Part shown: positions 18,444-27,414 of the stretch, piece by piece
Layout: each line of letters starts with the position of its first letter
Numbering within the stretch: the stretch's first letter is position 1
NCBI GenBank assembly: GCA_023229135.1
Contig: JALNZT010000001.1
Location: 1-64,000 of the forward strand
Direction of reading: 5' to 3'
DNA from: Bacteroidales bacterium
Lineage (GTDB): Bacteria > Bacteroidota > Bacteroidia > Bacteroidales > F082
DNA: 64,000 bases
Position numbers and translations under genes: made by a program
The notes under the pieces: generated by a model
Seen by the model: only the letters and a program-made list of their open reading frames with translations
The model's database searches: none
What the model was told of the DNA's origin: nothing

Positions 18444-18881
18444 GGGTATAGATTTTAAAATTGGCTATAAAATTACGAGAATTTTAGGCGCGAAGGCTGT
18501 ATTTGGTTGTAAAGTTTCATTTAACTAATTTTCTACAGCAGAATTGGATGGCAGTTTACATCATTTTAGATAGGAATGGTCTTTTATGATTTTCTAATTC
18601 AACGTTTTGAAGTCCTGTTGGACGTTCAAAAGTCAGCCGAAGCCTCTTGATTAGCCCGGGCCTTTAGGCCGATGGTTTATGCATCGCATGGCGAATTGGG
18701 CTTTAGCCCATGACTCTTCGATTGATAAATTCCAATTGACGTTTTAATGTCCTGTCTTAAAGTCAATAAAACTTGCTTCAACTTTTCACCTTCCCAATCC
18801 TTCCACCACTCCATGTCTTCCCCCATCACTCCAATCCCTAGTCATTCCCGCAAAAAAACCATGAAAAATGAAGGCTAAGCC
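18444..18881. other. intergenic region carrying a multi-hairpin repeat
   Basis: 438 bp with no gene. The central part (18598-18772) is a series of inverted repeats described separately. The remaining sequence shows nothing that can be supported. Confidence 0.5.
18598..18772. repeat. multi-hairpin, REP-like intergenic element
   Basis: Four palindromes in a row. TTTTGAA-GTCC and GGAC-G-TTCAAAA form the first, GGCC-TTTA-GGCC the second, TGGGC-TTTA-GCCCA the third, and TTGAC..TTTAA with TTAAA-GTCAA the fourth. The two outer hairpins also share the direct repeat ACGTTTTgAaGTCCTGT / ACGTTTTaAtGTCCTGT. The design suggests a dispersed non-coding repeat, which needs the rest of the genome to confirm. 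Confidence 0.5.
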
Positions 18882-21065
18882 TTATTCCGAAACTTCAAAA
18901 ACCCGTGGAAATCCTGAAAGGAAAAACTTATTCTGATTTTCGGATTGTAACCAGCTATTATTTGGCTTGCCATCCAATATAAAATAACCTTGAATACTTC
19001 CCATAAAGCCATTTGTAAACCAATTTCCGTCCTTCGGATCCTGACTGTTTGGTATCCAAGCTACTATGTATTTCTTATTTGAGTTTTCATGGGTAAACTG
19101 ATAGGCAACTAGCTCATCGGATTCGATAAGTACGGCAGAAAAGTAATAATCACCCAAAATTTCAAGTGCGTCTTTAAAAGCGAAATACGAAGCTTTTGGT
19201 TCAAAATTATGCGTAGCAGAAAGTGTTAAACCAGCGCGACTATGCAGGTGTGAATCCGTGGCTTCGTTGGCGTAGAAATACCAATACGCCCTTTCGGCGC
19301 CTTGCCGCAGTAAATAAAAAGTTGCGCGCAAACCCCAAGCCGCCTGCTGCGCCTCGCTTACGCATTCGCTGTGGAGACAGGGCTCTTGAGCGTTATTTCC
19401 ATCGTAGCCAAACTCGGTAACCCAAACAGCTTTCTCTTTGGCGTTTTCATTTCTATAACGGATAGTATTCCTGATTCCATGAATTTCCGAACGCGGATCT
19501 TCCGGTGGCACACTAATTCTATATCCCTTACTATCAATAGTATGTGAATAAAAATGGACGTTGAGTTTATCTACTTTTTTTAACATTTCTGTGGAGACAA
19601 AATCGGGAAGAAAATTTTGCTGATCATTAAAAGCGCTCGATTTATAACTGTTTTGGAATGCTGCCGGTAAGATTTTCGCTTTAGAGCTATTGGCTTTGAG
19701 ACCACTTGCCATATTTTCGCCAAGGATTCGATAGAACTCCGGTGGATAATCCCAGGGCTCATTACCAACTTCAACGGCTTCAGCAAGATTTTTTTGTCCA
19801 AGAAATCGACCTAATTCTGCTCCTATATTATAGGCATTCTCTGCCGGATTTGTCCAAAGGCTGACAGGAATGTTTTCATTTTTGAACATTAAAGTAGTGG
19901 TGATATCAAATCCTTTTTGTTTTAAAAAACCATATTCCCTTTCCCAATTTAGCCACCAGTTTGCCGCAGTGCCTTGTCCAAGAAGCATTTGGTTGTAATT
20001 AGCAGAGATGCCGGGCGCTTTGATATCCCAAAGCAGGTTGTGATAAATCCGAAGTTTCTTAAAAGTATTTTGGTATTGTTGCCAGCCCTTTCCGTTCTGA
20101 ATCTGGTCGCTGTAAACATGCTGCCCCCAGCCCCAAACCATGTTTAAACCCAAACGCTGATTCAGCGGTTGTTTTATAACCGTGAAATCAGCAGGCGGAC
20201 CATACGGACCAAATTCATCAAAAAGTTTGAGTTCCCACAAGGCAGCCTTGCCATATTCCTGCCAGCCCAAAATATAATTTACTCGCACAAAACGCGTGTT
20301 TATAGGTTTTTCCAGAACCGTTGGCAATAACTGAATGGCTTCAGCATTTAGCTCGTTAACTGTTTTCCATTCGTTGCCATTATTAGAAAACTGGAGGTTT
20401 ATTGCCTGAATATTTCCTTCGTTAAAATGCCGGCTATAGCATTGGCCAATGCGTTTTTGAGTGCCTAAATCTATAGTAAAGTTAACTTCTGGTGGTGTAG
20501 ATAATGCAGCCAGTTCGAAAAGTTGAAAAGAGCTGGCTGCGCTTACAGAAATGCTTTCAATGGCGATCGGCTTGTTTGGTGTAATGGCCTTTAGCTGGTA
20601 GGAGTCTTCACGCTTTAAATCAATGCTTTGCATGCTTTTATCTGCGTAAGTAATCCGTAATTTCAAATTGTTTTCTATGGCTGCTTTTATAGAAATATAG
20701 TGTAGAAGCAAAGGTCTTTTAAGTTGAATTGAAAAAGTTGCTTTTGTGCGATCAGCTGCTGTTTTTATTAAAACCGCAGTATTCAAATCACCATCAAAGA
20801 TTTTATTTATTTCAGAAATAGGTCTGTTTGGCGCGGTGTTGATAAACACATTCATCGTTTGATCTGCGATGTATTTATCGGGCAGCGGATTTTCTGATTC
20901 CCAATAGGTATGTAGCTTGCCGTCAATAGCAAAATGCGGGTTGTTGCCTTTGGGTTCTGTAATTATGGCTTGTTTGGTGTAAGAGTCAATCAACCCATTT
21001 TTTTCAACGGTTTGACTGTGGCTAAAGCTTGAAATCAACAGAAAAATAAAAGTTAACTTACTCAT
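18882..21065 (-). CDS. secreted glycoside hydrolase, clan-A-like, with discoidin (F5/8C) domain
   Basis: A 727-residue protein with a signal peptide (FIFLLISSFSHSQ) and a beta-sandwich region of F5/8 type C character (about 20-280). The text FTIDLGTQKRIGQCYSRHFN...NLQFSNNGNEWKTV is typical. A TIM barrel follows (about 300-650). EVGNEPWDYP (Glu about 438) fits the acid/base position and WVTEFGYDGN (Glu about 550) the nucleophile of clan A hydrolases such as GH5/GH39 relatives. Substrate is unknown. A C-terminal beta domain seems to end the protein. It stands alone, with no polysaccharide-utilisation genes beside it. Confidence 0.72.
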   Translation of the reverse strand: MSKLTFIFLLISSFSHSQTVEKNGLIDSYTKQAIITEPKGNNPHFAIDGKLHTYWESENPLPDKYIADQTMNVFINTAPNRPISEINKIFDGDLNTAVLIKTAADRTKATFSIQLKRPLLLHYISIKAAIENNLKLRITYADKSMQSIDLKREDSYQLKAITPNKPIAIESISVSAASSFQLFELAALSTPPEVNFTIDLGTQKRIGQCYSRHFNEGNIQAINLQFSNNGNEWKTVNELNAEAIQLLPTVLEKPINTRFVRVNYILGWQEYGKAALWELKLFDEFGPYGPPADFTVIKQPLNQRLGLNMVWGWGQHVYSDQIQNGKGWQQYQNTFKKLRIYHNLLWDIKAPGISANYNQMLLGQGTAANWWLNWEREYGFLKQKGFDITTTLMFKNENIPVSLWTNPAENAYNIGAELGRFLGQKNLAEAVEVGNEPWDYPPEFYRILGENMASGLKANSSKAKILPAAFQNSYKSSAFNDQQNFLPDFVSTEMLKKVDKLNVHFYSHTIDSKGYRISVPPEDPRSEIHGIRNTIRYRNENAKEKAVWVTEFGYDGNNAQEPCLHSECVSEAQQAAWGLRATFYLLRQGAERAYWYFYANEATDSHLHSRAGLTLSATHNFEPKASYFAFKDALEILGDYYFSAVLIESDELVAYQFTHENSNKKYIVAWIPNSQDPKDGNWFTNGFMGSIQGYFILDGKPNNSWLQSENQNKFFLSGFPRVFEVSE

Positions 21066-21182
21066 TTGCTATTTTTAAGTTTGACAAAGCTATGCAATAA
21101 TCAGTTTGAAGGATGATTTCGGGAATTATCAAAAATAGAAGGGCATAAAAAAAGGTTGCCTTTTGATGGACAACCTTCGTAG

Positions 21183-21256
21183 TAGCGAGACCGAGAATTG
21201 AACTCGGGACCTCCGGGTTATGAATCCGACGCTCTAACCAACTGAGCTACCTCGCC
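21183..21256 (-). tRNA. tRNA-Met (CAT)
   Basis: A cloverleaf of 74 nt on the minus strand begins GGCGAGGTAGCTCAG and has anticodon loop TTCATAA. The T arm is CCGAG-TTCAATT-CTCGG and the discriminator is A. CCA is not encoded. The closing pair of the anticodon stem is A-C, otherwise all arms pair. G1 pairs with T72 by wobble, so it looks like an elongator rather than an initiator tRNA, which would have an unpaired C1. Confidence 0.93.
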
Positions 21257-21477
21257 GTGTTTTTAGAGGTGCAAAAGTACAAAATCTTTGAAGTTCAGCA
21301 AGGGTTTGGAAAAACTTTTTGGCAGAATGCCTGAAAACGCTCAAAACCATACTTATGCAATTAACTGAATGTGCAAAGAACCTAGGAGTTAACTGCTATT
21401 TTGGGATCAATTGATAAAGATTTAACAGTAAATAAAAATATTTAAGACTTTTTCACACTTTTTCCGGTTAAAAACTT

Positions 21478-21485
21478 TAATTTTG
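21478..21485 (+). promoter_or_regulatory. candidate -7 box upstream of the DUF1573 gene
   Basis: TAATTTTG fits TAnnTTTG and lies 39 bp before the chosen ATG (21525). No clear TTG element is seen at the proper distance. Confidence 0.45.
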
Positions 21486-21524
21486 TGGACTATAATCGAG
21501 TTTACACACAAAAAAACTTCAGTC

Positions 21525-21983
21525 ATGAGAAAGTTCGTATTTCTATTAGGCATTTTATTTGCCTTCACAACTATTTCAGCACAACAAGATACCGACAAAA
21601 AGCCGGTGAACGGGCCGGAGATTACCTTTGATGAAACCGTCTATGAATATGGTGAGATAACACTTCATGGTGATGGAACCCATGAATTTGAGTTCACCAA
21701 TACGGGTAATGAGCCATTGATCCTATCACGTCCACGTTCTTCCTGCGGTTGCACAGTTCCTACTTGGCCTAAACAACCGATTTTACCCGGTGAAAAAGAG
21801 AAAATAAAAGTTACTTACAACACCAACAGAGCTGGTGCATTTAATAAATCCGTAACGATTATGTCTAATGCCAGTAGTAACAGCACTGTTGTATTGCGTA
21901 TCAAAGGCACGGTAGTAAATGAGCCCGAAGAAGCTTTGCCTTCTAAACAGGCTGAAAATACGGGTGCACCAATAAATAAGTAA
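21525..21983 (+). CDS. DUF1573 domain exported protein
   Basis: A 152-residue protein with a signal peptide (MRKFVFLLGILFAFTTISAQ) and one DUF1573/ASH-type immunoglobulin-like domain. FDETVYEYGEI, FEFTNTGNEPLILSRPRSSCGCTVPTWPKQPILPGEKEKIKVTYN is the family signature with its CGC motif. Function is unknown in the family, which is abundant in Bacteroidota. The frame extends to a TTG at 21483, but that lies within the -7 box. The ATG at 21525 gives a clean signal peptide and is chosen. Confidence 0.85.
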   Translation: MRKFVFLLGILFAFTTISAQQDTDKKPVNGPEITFDETVYEYGEITLHGDGTHEFEFTNTGNEPLILSRPRSSCGCTVPTWPKQPILPGEKEKIKVTYNTNRAGAFNKSVTIMSNASSNSTVVLRIKGTVVNEPEEALPSKQAENTGAPINK

Positions 21984-22011
21984 AGCTTCAAGCTTGTTTT
22001 TAGAAATATTC

Positions 22012-22037
22012 CCCGGTTGTTTGACCGGGTTTTTTTT
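22012..22037 (+). terminator. terminator after the DUF1573 gene
   Basis: CCCGG and CCGGG (5 bp, 8-nt loop) followed by eight T. It ends 22 bp before the next ATG. Confidence 0.75.
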
Positions 22038-22058
22038 ATTAAATAAAAACCAGATTAT

Positions 22059-23258
22059 ATGCCTAAAATCTCCATTAAAGGTAGGCAAATGCCAGAATCG
22101 CCTATCAGAAAATTAGTTCCGTATGCCGAAGCGGCTAAAAAACGCGGAATGAAGGTTTTTCACCTCAATATCGGCCAGCCTGATATTCATACGCCTGAGG
22201 TAGCTCTTCAAGCCGTTCGCAATTTCGATCTTAAAGTGGTTGAATACAGCCACTCTGCCGGAATGCTTTCGTATCGTGAAAAACTCGCGAAATATTATGA
22301 AAAGCATGACATCCATATCACCGCAGAGGAAATTATCATTGGAGCAGGTGCTTCCGAAGCTTTGCTTTTTGCTTTCCAATCTATTATGGATCCGGGTGAT
22401 GAAGTAATTATTCCCGAACCATTTTATGCCAATTACAATGGCTTTGCTACCAATGCCGGCATTAATGTGAAGCCTATTTTTTCATCCATTGAAACTGGTT
22501 TTGCACTACCGCCTATCGCTGATTTTGAAAAAGTCATTGGCCCAAAAACGAAAGCAATTTTGGTGTGTAACCCCAACAATCCAACTGGATATCTTTACAA
22601 TAAGGAGGAGTTAGAAACCCTGAGACAGTTGGTTATCAAACATGATCTCTACCTGATTGCCGACGAGGTTTATCGCGAGTTTTGCTATGATGGCTATGAG
22701 CATTTTTCATGCATGCACCTCGAAGGAATTGATGATAATGTTATTCTGATTGACTCAGTATCAAAACGCTATAGCGCTTGTGGCATGCGGGTTGGCTGCA
22801 TGATTTCTAAAAATAAAGAGGTGATGGCTACCGCATTAAAGTTTGCGCAAGCCCGCCTCAGCCCACCAACGTTCGGACAAGTAGCCGCAGAAGCTGCGAT
22901 TGGAACACCTGATAGTTATTTTGTGGAAGTTGTAGAAGAGTACTTAAACCGTAGGAATACGGTTGTTGAAGCAATTAACAAAATAAAAGGAGCTTATTGT
23001 CCCACACCAAAAGGTGCTTTTTATGTAGTAGCTAAACTGCCCATCGATGATTCTGATAAGTTTTGCAGATGGCTGCTCGAAGATTTCAACTTCGAAGGCC
23101 AAACTGTGATGATGGCACCTGCCAGCGGATTTTATTCAACGCCAGGACGCGGAAAAGACGAGGTTAGAATTAGCTATGTACTTAAAGTAGAAGATCTTAA
23201 ACAGTCAATGAAGGTGTTGGAAGAAGCATTGAAAGTATATCCCGGAAAAACGGTATAG
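22059..23258 (+). CDS. PLP-dependent class I/II aminotransferase
   Basis: A 399-residue fold-type I aminotransferase. VFHLNIGQPDIHTPE opens the domain, VCNPNNPTGYLY is the cofactor-contact motif, and the Schiff-base Lys lies in DSVSKRYSACGMRVG (about residue 238). The C-terminal Arg is in DEVRISYVL. It resembles aspartate/aromatic aminotransferase-type enzymes of Bacteroidota. The amino donor cannot be assigned from sequence alone. A hairpin terminator lies immediately downstream within the end of the convergent gene. Confidence 0.88.
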   Translation: MPKISIKGRQMPESPIRKLVPYAEAAKKRGMKVFHLNIGQPDIHTPEVALQAVRNFDLKVVEYSHSAGMLSYREKLAKYYEKHDIHITAEEIIIGAGASEALLFAFQSIMDPGDEVIIPEPFYANYNGFATNAGINVKPIFSSIETGFALPPIADFEKVIGPKTKAILVCNPNNPTGYLYNKEELETLRQLVIKHDLYLIADEVYREFCYDGYEHFSCMHLEGIDDNVILIDSVSKRYSACGMRVGCMISKNKEVMATALKFAQARLSPPTFGQVAAEAAIGTPDSYFVEVVEEYLNRRNTVVEAINKIKGAYCPTPKGAFYVVAKLPIDDSDKFCRWLLEDFNFEGQTVMMAPASGFYSTPGRGKDEVRISYVLKVEDLKQSMKVLEEALKVYPGKTV

Positions 23259-23273
23259 TTTTTTTTACAAAGG

Positions 23274-24479
23274 CTATTTAAAATCAGGATAAAGTAAATA
23301 TTTTATCCTGATTTTTTTATATAGTTCCAGTTCGGCTGCCCAGCTTGCTCTGATTTCTTCAGCACTTAATCCGGCTTCAATTTGCTTGCGAAGTGTTGAG
23401 TTTCCGGCCAGTTTATCAAAGTAATTGTTGAAGAACTTGGTTTTTTCAGGAAAATTTTGATAAGCCTCAATAATCCATTCTAGGTTTAAGCGGTAAGGGT
23501 GTTGTTCATTAAAATTGTCAGCGAAAGGCCTCAGGTCTTTGCCAAAACACAATTCGCCCTCAAGCTTGGGTTTTGAAGCGCCGGTAGTTTTTTTAGGAGT
23601 AAAAGAAAAAGAAAAGCCTGACAAAGCAGGATGGCCAAAAACTTGAAAAGGAAAATCAGTCCCTCTGCCAATGCTGATTGCTGTTCCTTCGAAAAAGCAA
23701 AGTGACGGATATAAAAGTACCGCTTGATAGTTTGGTAGGTTAGGTGAGGGTTTCACAGCAAGCTCGGCAATAGAGAGCCTGTCGTAATGGCCCATTTTGA
23801 TCACTTCCAGCTCACATTTTAAACCATCGACAAGCCATTTTTCGCCATTTACCATCAAGGCGTATTCGCCAATGGTTAACCCATAAACTACCGGTACTTT
23901 GTGCAAACCAACAAAAGAAGTAAAGCCGTTTTCCAAAACTGGGCCGTCTACATAAAATCCGTTTGGGTTTGGCCGGTCGAGTACAATTACTTGGATTTCT
24001 TCCCGGGCGCAGGATTCCATAACATACGAAAGCGTAGAAATATAGGTGTAGAAACGTGTGCCAACATCCTGGAGATCAAATAACACCACATCTACATCTT
24101 TTAAATCATCTTTTGTCGGCATTTTATGATTGCCATAAAGTGAGATAATCGGTAATCCGGTTTTTTGGTCCTTGGAATCATCAATTAATGCTCCGGCATC
24201 CTGGTCGCCGCGGAAGCCATGTTCTGGTGTAAATATTTTAACAATGTTTATGTTGCTGCTAATCAAGGTGTCAACAAGATGTGTGTTGCCGATTAGACTT
24301 GATTGGTTGGCGACTAAAGCTATGTTTTTCCCGCTCAGTCTGTCTAAATAGAACGGTATTCTTTGAGCCGCTGAAATAGTAGTTCCTGCTGGTTTTAAAA
24401 CCAGTTTTCGTTGTGCTTTTGCGGTCGAGAAGCCACAGCTTGTCAAAAGTAGGACGATTAAAACGAAGTTTATGCGCAT
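23274..24479 (-). CDS. DUF1343 / NamZ-type exo-beta-N-acetylmuramidase-like protein
   Basis: A 401-residue exported protein with a signal segment containing LLLTSC at about residues 10-15, possibly a lipoprotein. The core shows VANQSSLIGNTHLVDTL, FTPEHGFRGDQDAG, DVVLFDLQDVGTRFYTYISTL, VLDRPNPNG and GRGTDFPFQVFGHP. These are the marks of DUF1343, whose characterised member NamZ releases terminal N-acetylmuramic acid from peptidoglycan fragments. A role in wall turnover or recycling is therefore likely. Its last codons contain the inverted repeat used by the convergent gene as terminator. Confidence 0.85.
   Translation of the reverse strand: MRINFVLIVLLLTSCGFSTAKAQRKLVLKPAGTTISAAQRIPFYLDRLSGKNIALVANQSSLIGNTHLVDTLISSNINIVKIFTPEHGFRGDQDAGALIDDSKDQKTGLPIISLYGNHKMPTKDDLKDVDVVLFDLQDVGTRFYTYISTLSYVMESCAREEIQVIVLDRPNPNGFYVDGPVLENGFTSFVGLHKVPVVYGLTIGEYALMVNGEKWLVDGLKCELEVIKMGHYDRLSIAELAVKPSPNLPNYQAVLLYPSLCFFEGTAISIGRGTDFPFQVFGHPALSGFSFSFTPKKTTGASKPKLEGELCFGKDLRPFADNFNEQHPYRLNLEWIIEAYQNFPEKTKFFNNYFDKLAGNSTLRKQIEAGLSAEEIRASWAAELELYKKIRIKYLLYPDFK
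23281..23318 (+). terminator. terminator of the aminotransferase gene, inside the NamZ gene end
   Basis: AAATCAGGATAAA and TTTATCCTGATTT form a 13-bp stem followed by T. The hairpin is on the plus strand but overlaps the last 13 codons of the opposite gene. Confidence 0.8.
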
Positions 24480-24522
24480 GGCAAGCTATCTATGTTTATT
24501 TTTGTCAAATTAACGAAATAAA

Positions 24523-25746
24523 ATGAGGCCGGAAGCATTTATCGCATCAAAAATATTTTCACTTTCTCCCGACAAGGTTTCCACGCTGGTGATGCGTATT
24601 ACTTTGCTGAGTGTTACCATCGGTGTGGCTGTAATGCTTATTTCGCTGGCCATTGTCATTGGTTTTAAAAATCAAATCAGAGATAAGGTAATTGGTTTTG
24701 TGGCACCCATCCAAATTGAAAGTTTAGACCATAATGAATCTTTGCAGCAGTCAGCAATTTCGATAGACAGTGTATTGATCAGCAGTATTCTACAGATTGA
24801 TGGTGTTAAAAGCATTCAGGCCGTGGCCGAAAAAGCCGGTATCATTAAAACGGAAGATCAAATTCAAGGCGTTGTGCTTAAAGGCGTAGAAGCAGCTTAT
24901 AACTGGTCTTATTTTCAGTCCAAAATTATTGATGGAAGGCTGCCTGATTTACAAAATGATGAACGTTCCTTAGAAGTGCTTATCTCCAAAAGTCTTTCGG
25001 ACAAACTTATGCTGAAAATAGGTGATCCTTTACGCATGTGGTTTGTGAGCGGCAACGAAAAAGCCCGCGGACGAAAATTTGTAGTTTCAGGAATTTATGA
25101 AACAGGTTTGGTCGAATTTGATGATCGCTATGTTTTTGGCGATCTAAATCAAATAAGACGGCTAAACAACTGGAATCCAAATGAAGCAGGGAGTTTAGAA
25201 GTGTTGCTGCATCAAAACGAATCAGCTACCGCTATCAATGAGTCCGTTTATTTTAGTTTGCCCGTCAACCTTACTTCTTATACTGCCATTTCATCCTATC
25301 CACATATCTTTGACTGGCTTAACTTACAGGATATGAACGTGATAATTATAATTACCCTGATGGTTATGGTTTCCGGAATCACTGTTGTTAGCTTGCTGTT
25401 GATGATGGTTATCGAACGCACTTCAATGATTGGTATTTTAAAAGCCTTGGGTGCGTCAAACGCAATGATTCGACGTTTGTTTTTGATTCATTCTGTTAAG
25501 TTGCTGATGTATGGCTTGTTGGCTGGGAATTTTTTAGGGATCGGCTTCGCAATATTTCAACAGCAAACGGGTTTTTTTAAGTTGCCTGCCGAATCATACT
25601 ACCTTTCAACGGTACCCATTGATTTACAACTGAGTAGTGTTTTGTTGGTGAATTTAGGTGCTGGAATGATTTGGTTTTTGATGCTGCTGATACCTTCATT
25701 TATAATAAATGGCATTAAGCCGGCCAGTGCAATAAAATTTTCTTAA
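24523..25746 (+). CDS. LolC/LolE-like FtsX-family permease
   Basis: A 407-residue inner-membrane protein. One helix near the N terminus (about 24-48) is followed by a MacB-like periplasmic domain (about 50-265). Three helices follow (about 270-295, 315-345 and 370-395) with the FtsX-family text TSMIGILKALGASNAMIRRLFL. The topology and the N-terminal IASKIFS segment fit the LolC/E class that extracts lipoproteins for outer-membrane transport. No ATPase gene lies next to it, so the partner must be elsewhere. Confidence 0.82.
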   Translation: MRPEAFIASKIFSLSPDKVSTLVMRITLLSVTIGVAVMLISLAIVIGFKNQIRDKVIGFVAPIQIESLDHNESLQQSAISIDSVLISSILQIDGVKSIQAVAEKAGIIKTEDQIQGVVLKGVEAAYNWSYFQSKIIDGRLPDLQNDERSLEVLISKSLSDKLMLKIGDPLRMWFVSGNEKARGRKFVVSGIYETGLVEFDDRYVFGDLNQIRRLNNWNPNEAGSLEVLLHQNESATAINESVYFSLPVNLTSYTAISSYPHIFDWLNLQDMNVIIIITLMVMVSGITVVSLLLMMVIERTSMIGILKALGASNAMIRRLFLIHSVKLLMYGLLAGNFLGIGFAIFQQQTGFFKLPAESYYLSTVPIDLQLSSVLLVNLGAGMIWFLMLLIPSFIINGIKPASAIKFS

Positions 25747-25812
25747 AATAATGTGGCGTTATTGCAATAAAAACTTTACTTTCATTGCGTCAAATTTAGA
25801 ATATTTTGAAGA

Positions 25813-26265
25813 ATGAAAAATAATGAAATTGTTATATTGCCACTCAAAGGTTTAGGAAATCTTAGTTTTGGACAAACGATAGATCAGATTACACAGGAGC
25901 TTGGCGAAGCAGATGAGCTGGAACAGCTTGAAGAGCCCGACTTTGAATCGGTAGTGCTGAATTATCATTCCGACCAGTTTTCTTTATTTTTTGAAGGTTT
26001 AGGGATATCACATCTGGCTTATATCCAAACACAAAATAAGGATGCAATGCTTTATGGCGCTGAAGTTTTTAAATTAAGCAAAAAAGAGATTGTCGCTTTA
26101 ATGGCCAACAATGGATTTACAAAGACGGATTCTGATAAGGAAGAAGGGGAGGAGCGGCTGACTTTTGAGGAGGCAATGGTTGATTTCTTCTTTGAAAAAG
26201 AAAAGCTTATTGCAATAAATTGGGGTGTACTCTTAGATCCTGAGGGTAATATTGAAGCGCTTTAA
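25813..26265 (+). CDS. hypothetical acidic protein
   Basis: A 150-residue cytoplasmic-looking protein without signal peptide or membrane segment. It is acidic, with ELGEADELEQLEEPDF and DSDKEEGEERLTFEEAM. The repeated aromatic segments SLFFEGLGISHLAYIQ and FFFEKEKLIAINWGV suggest an SMI1-like or barrel fold, but I do not recognise the family. It follows the permease gene by 66 bp and ends 2 bp before the convergent xerD stop. Confidence 0.6.
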   Translation: MKNNEIVILPLKGLGNLSFGQTIDQITQELGEADELEQLEEPDFESVVLNYHSDQFSLFFEGLGISHLAYIQTQNKDAMLYGAEVFKLSKKEIVALMANNGFTKTDSDKEEGEERLTFEEAMVDFFFEKEKLIAINWGVLLDPEGNIEAL

Positions 26266-26267
26266 GC

Positions 26268-27176
26268 TCATGCTTTTGACCGTGGATGAAAACTCATAAT
26301 GGTATCTCGCAGGTATTCTCTGTCAAGATGTGTGTATATTTCAGTGGTAGAAACACTTGCATGACCAAGCATTTGCTGTACAGCAATTAAATCTGCGCCA
26401 CCTTCGAGCAGATGTGTGGCAAAACTATGTCTGAAAGTGTGTGGGCTTACATTCTTGGTGATTTCGGCTTTTTCAGCAGTTTGTTTTACAATCTTGAAAA
26501 CAAGATGTCGGCTGATTTTTTTTCCATTTCTATTCAAGAAAAGCAGGTCTTTATTAGCCATCACAACGCCTTGCAACGACCTGATTTCATCTGTATAAAT
26601 CCGAATAGACTTTAGGGTGGGCTTGCCCACCGGAACCAGTCGTTCTTTATCTCCTTTTCCTCTTATCCTCAAAAATCCGTCTTTTCGATATATCTGACTG
26701 ACCTTTAGGTTTATAAGTTCAGAAACACGTAATCCGCAGGCATACAAGAGCTCAATCATTGTTTTGTTACGCCGGCCAATTGGTTCGCTGAGGTCGATTG
26801 TATCCAGCATCTTTTTAATCTCTTCATAAGTAAGCACTTCCGGAAGTTTGCGGCTGGTTTCGGGATTTGTAATAAGCCTGGCGGGATTACTTTCCATCAG
26901 AGATTCCTCTTGCATGAAACGAAAAAAAGAGCGGATTCCTGAAAGAATTCGGGTTTGAGATGATGCACGCAGTCCCAGTTCAAAAAGATAGTCTAAAAAC
27001 TGCTCAATTTCTTTATGTGTAACCTGATCGAAGCTCAATTCTAGTTCACGCATCTCTATGAATTGGTTAAAAAGCATAATATCATGAACATAAGCTTCAA
27101 CGCTATTTTCAGATAGCGAAAGCTCAAGCTTTAAATACTCGCGAAAAGCTTTGATCAAATCAATCCTAAAACTCAT
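26268..27176 (-). CDS. xerD: tyrosine recombinase XerD
   Basis: Resolves chromosome dimers at dif with XerC. The 302-residue length and two-domain layout are those of XerC/D. There is an N-terminal SAM-like DNA-binding domain (about 1-95) and a catalytic domain with Arg in CGLRVSEL (about 146). The Lys is in GKGDKERLVPV, HTFRHSFATHLL and GHASVSTTEIYTH follow, and the nucleophile Tyr is at about 281. No integrative element is adjacent, and the length and gene context favour a housekeeping Xer protein rather than an element integrase. XerC/XerD distinction is not certain. Confidence 0.9.
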   Translation of the reverse strand: MSFRIDLIKAFREYLKLELSLSENSVEAYVHDIMLFNQFIEMRELELSFDQVTHKEIEQFLDYLFELGLRASSQTRILSGIRSFFRFMQEESLMESNPARLITNPETSRKLPEVLTYEEIKKMLDTIDLSEPIGRRNKTMIELLYACGLRVSELINLKVSQIYRKDGFLRIRGKGDKERLVPVGKPTLKSIRIYTDEIRSLQGVVMANKDLLFLNRNGKKISRHLVFKIVKQTAEKAEITKNVSPHTFRHSFATHLLEGGADLIAVQQMLGHASVSTTEIYTHLDREYLRDTIMSFHPRSKA

Positions 27177-27192
27177 TCGTTACAGTTTATGT

Positions 27193-27222
27193 TAAAAAAA
27201 ATCCCGACCAAAGCCGGGATTC
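27193..27222 (-). terminator. terminator of the ser/DUF1015 cluster
   Basis: On the minus strand AATCCCG and CGGGATT pair (7 bp, 8-nt loop) before a T run. It lies 5 bp after the winged-helix gene stop. Confidence 0.88.
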
Positions 27223-27227
27223 TCATG

Positions 27228-27404
27228 CTATTTAGTGCTATAATAGCAACGCTTTGGTGATGCTATTAAGTCTTCGTCTTTCAGTTTTTTAAGGAACTTA
27301 TCGACTTCCTTTTTCTCGAGTTGAGCCAAGTCGGCTATCTCACCAGATTTCAGCGGTTTTCCAGCTGCTTTCATGGTGGTGAGAATGAGTTCTTTTGTTT
27401 CCAT
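27228..27404 (-). CDS. small winged-helix-like protein
   Basis: The chosen ATG (27404) gives 58 residues: METKELILTTMKAAGKPL, then KSGEIADLAQLEKKEVDKFLKKLKDEDLI and SPKRCYYST. The pattern of helix, helix-turn-helix and wing resembles MarR/TrmB-type small transcription factors found next to DUF1015 in Bacteroidota. The frame is open to 27464, but those codons overlap the DUF1015 end. The chosen start overlaps nothing and lies 10 bp after the DUF1015 stop. Target unknown. Confidence 0.72.
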   Translation of the reverse strand: METKELILTTMKAAGKPLKSGEIADLAQLEKKEVDKFLKKLKDEDLIASPKRCYYSTK

Positions 27405-27414
27405 AAGTGGCTCT

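Noticed and set aside
21300..21470. Second RNA gene beside tRNA-Met
   Set aside because: No stable fold or tRNA features could be found in the sequence between the tRNA and the DUF1573 promoter.
26268..27176. Integrase of a mobile element
   Set aside because: Length and motifs fit housekeeping XerD, and no attachment site, tRNA or accessory genes lie beside it.
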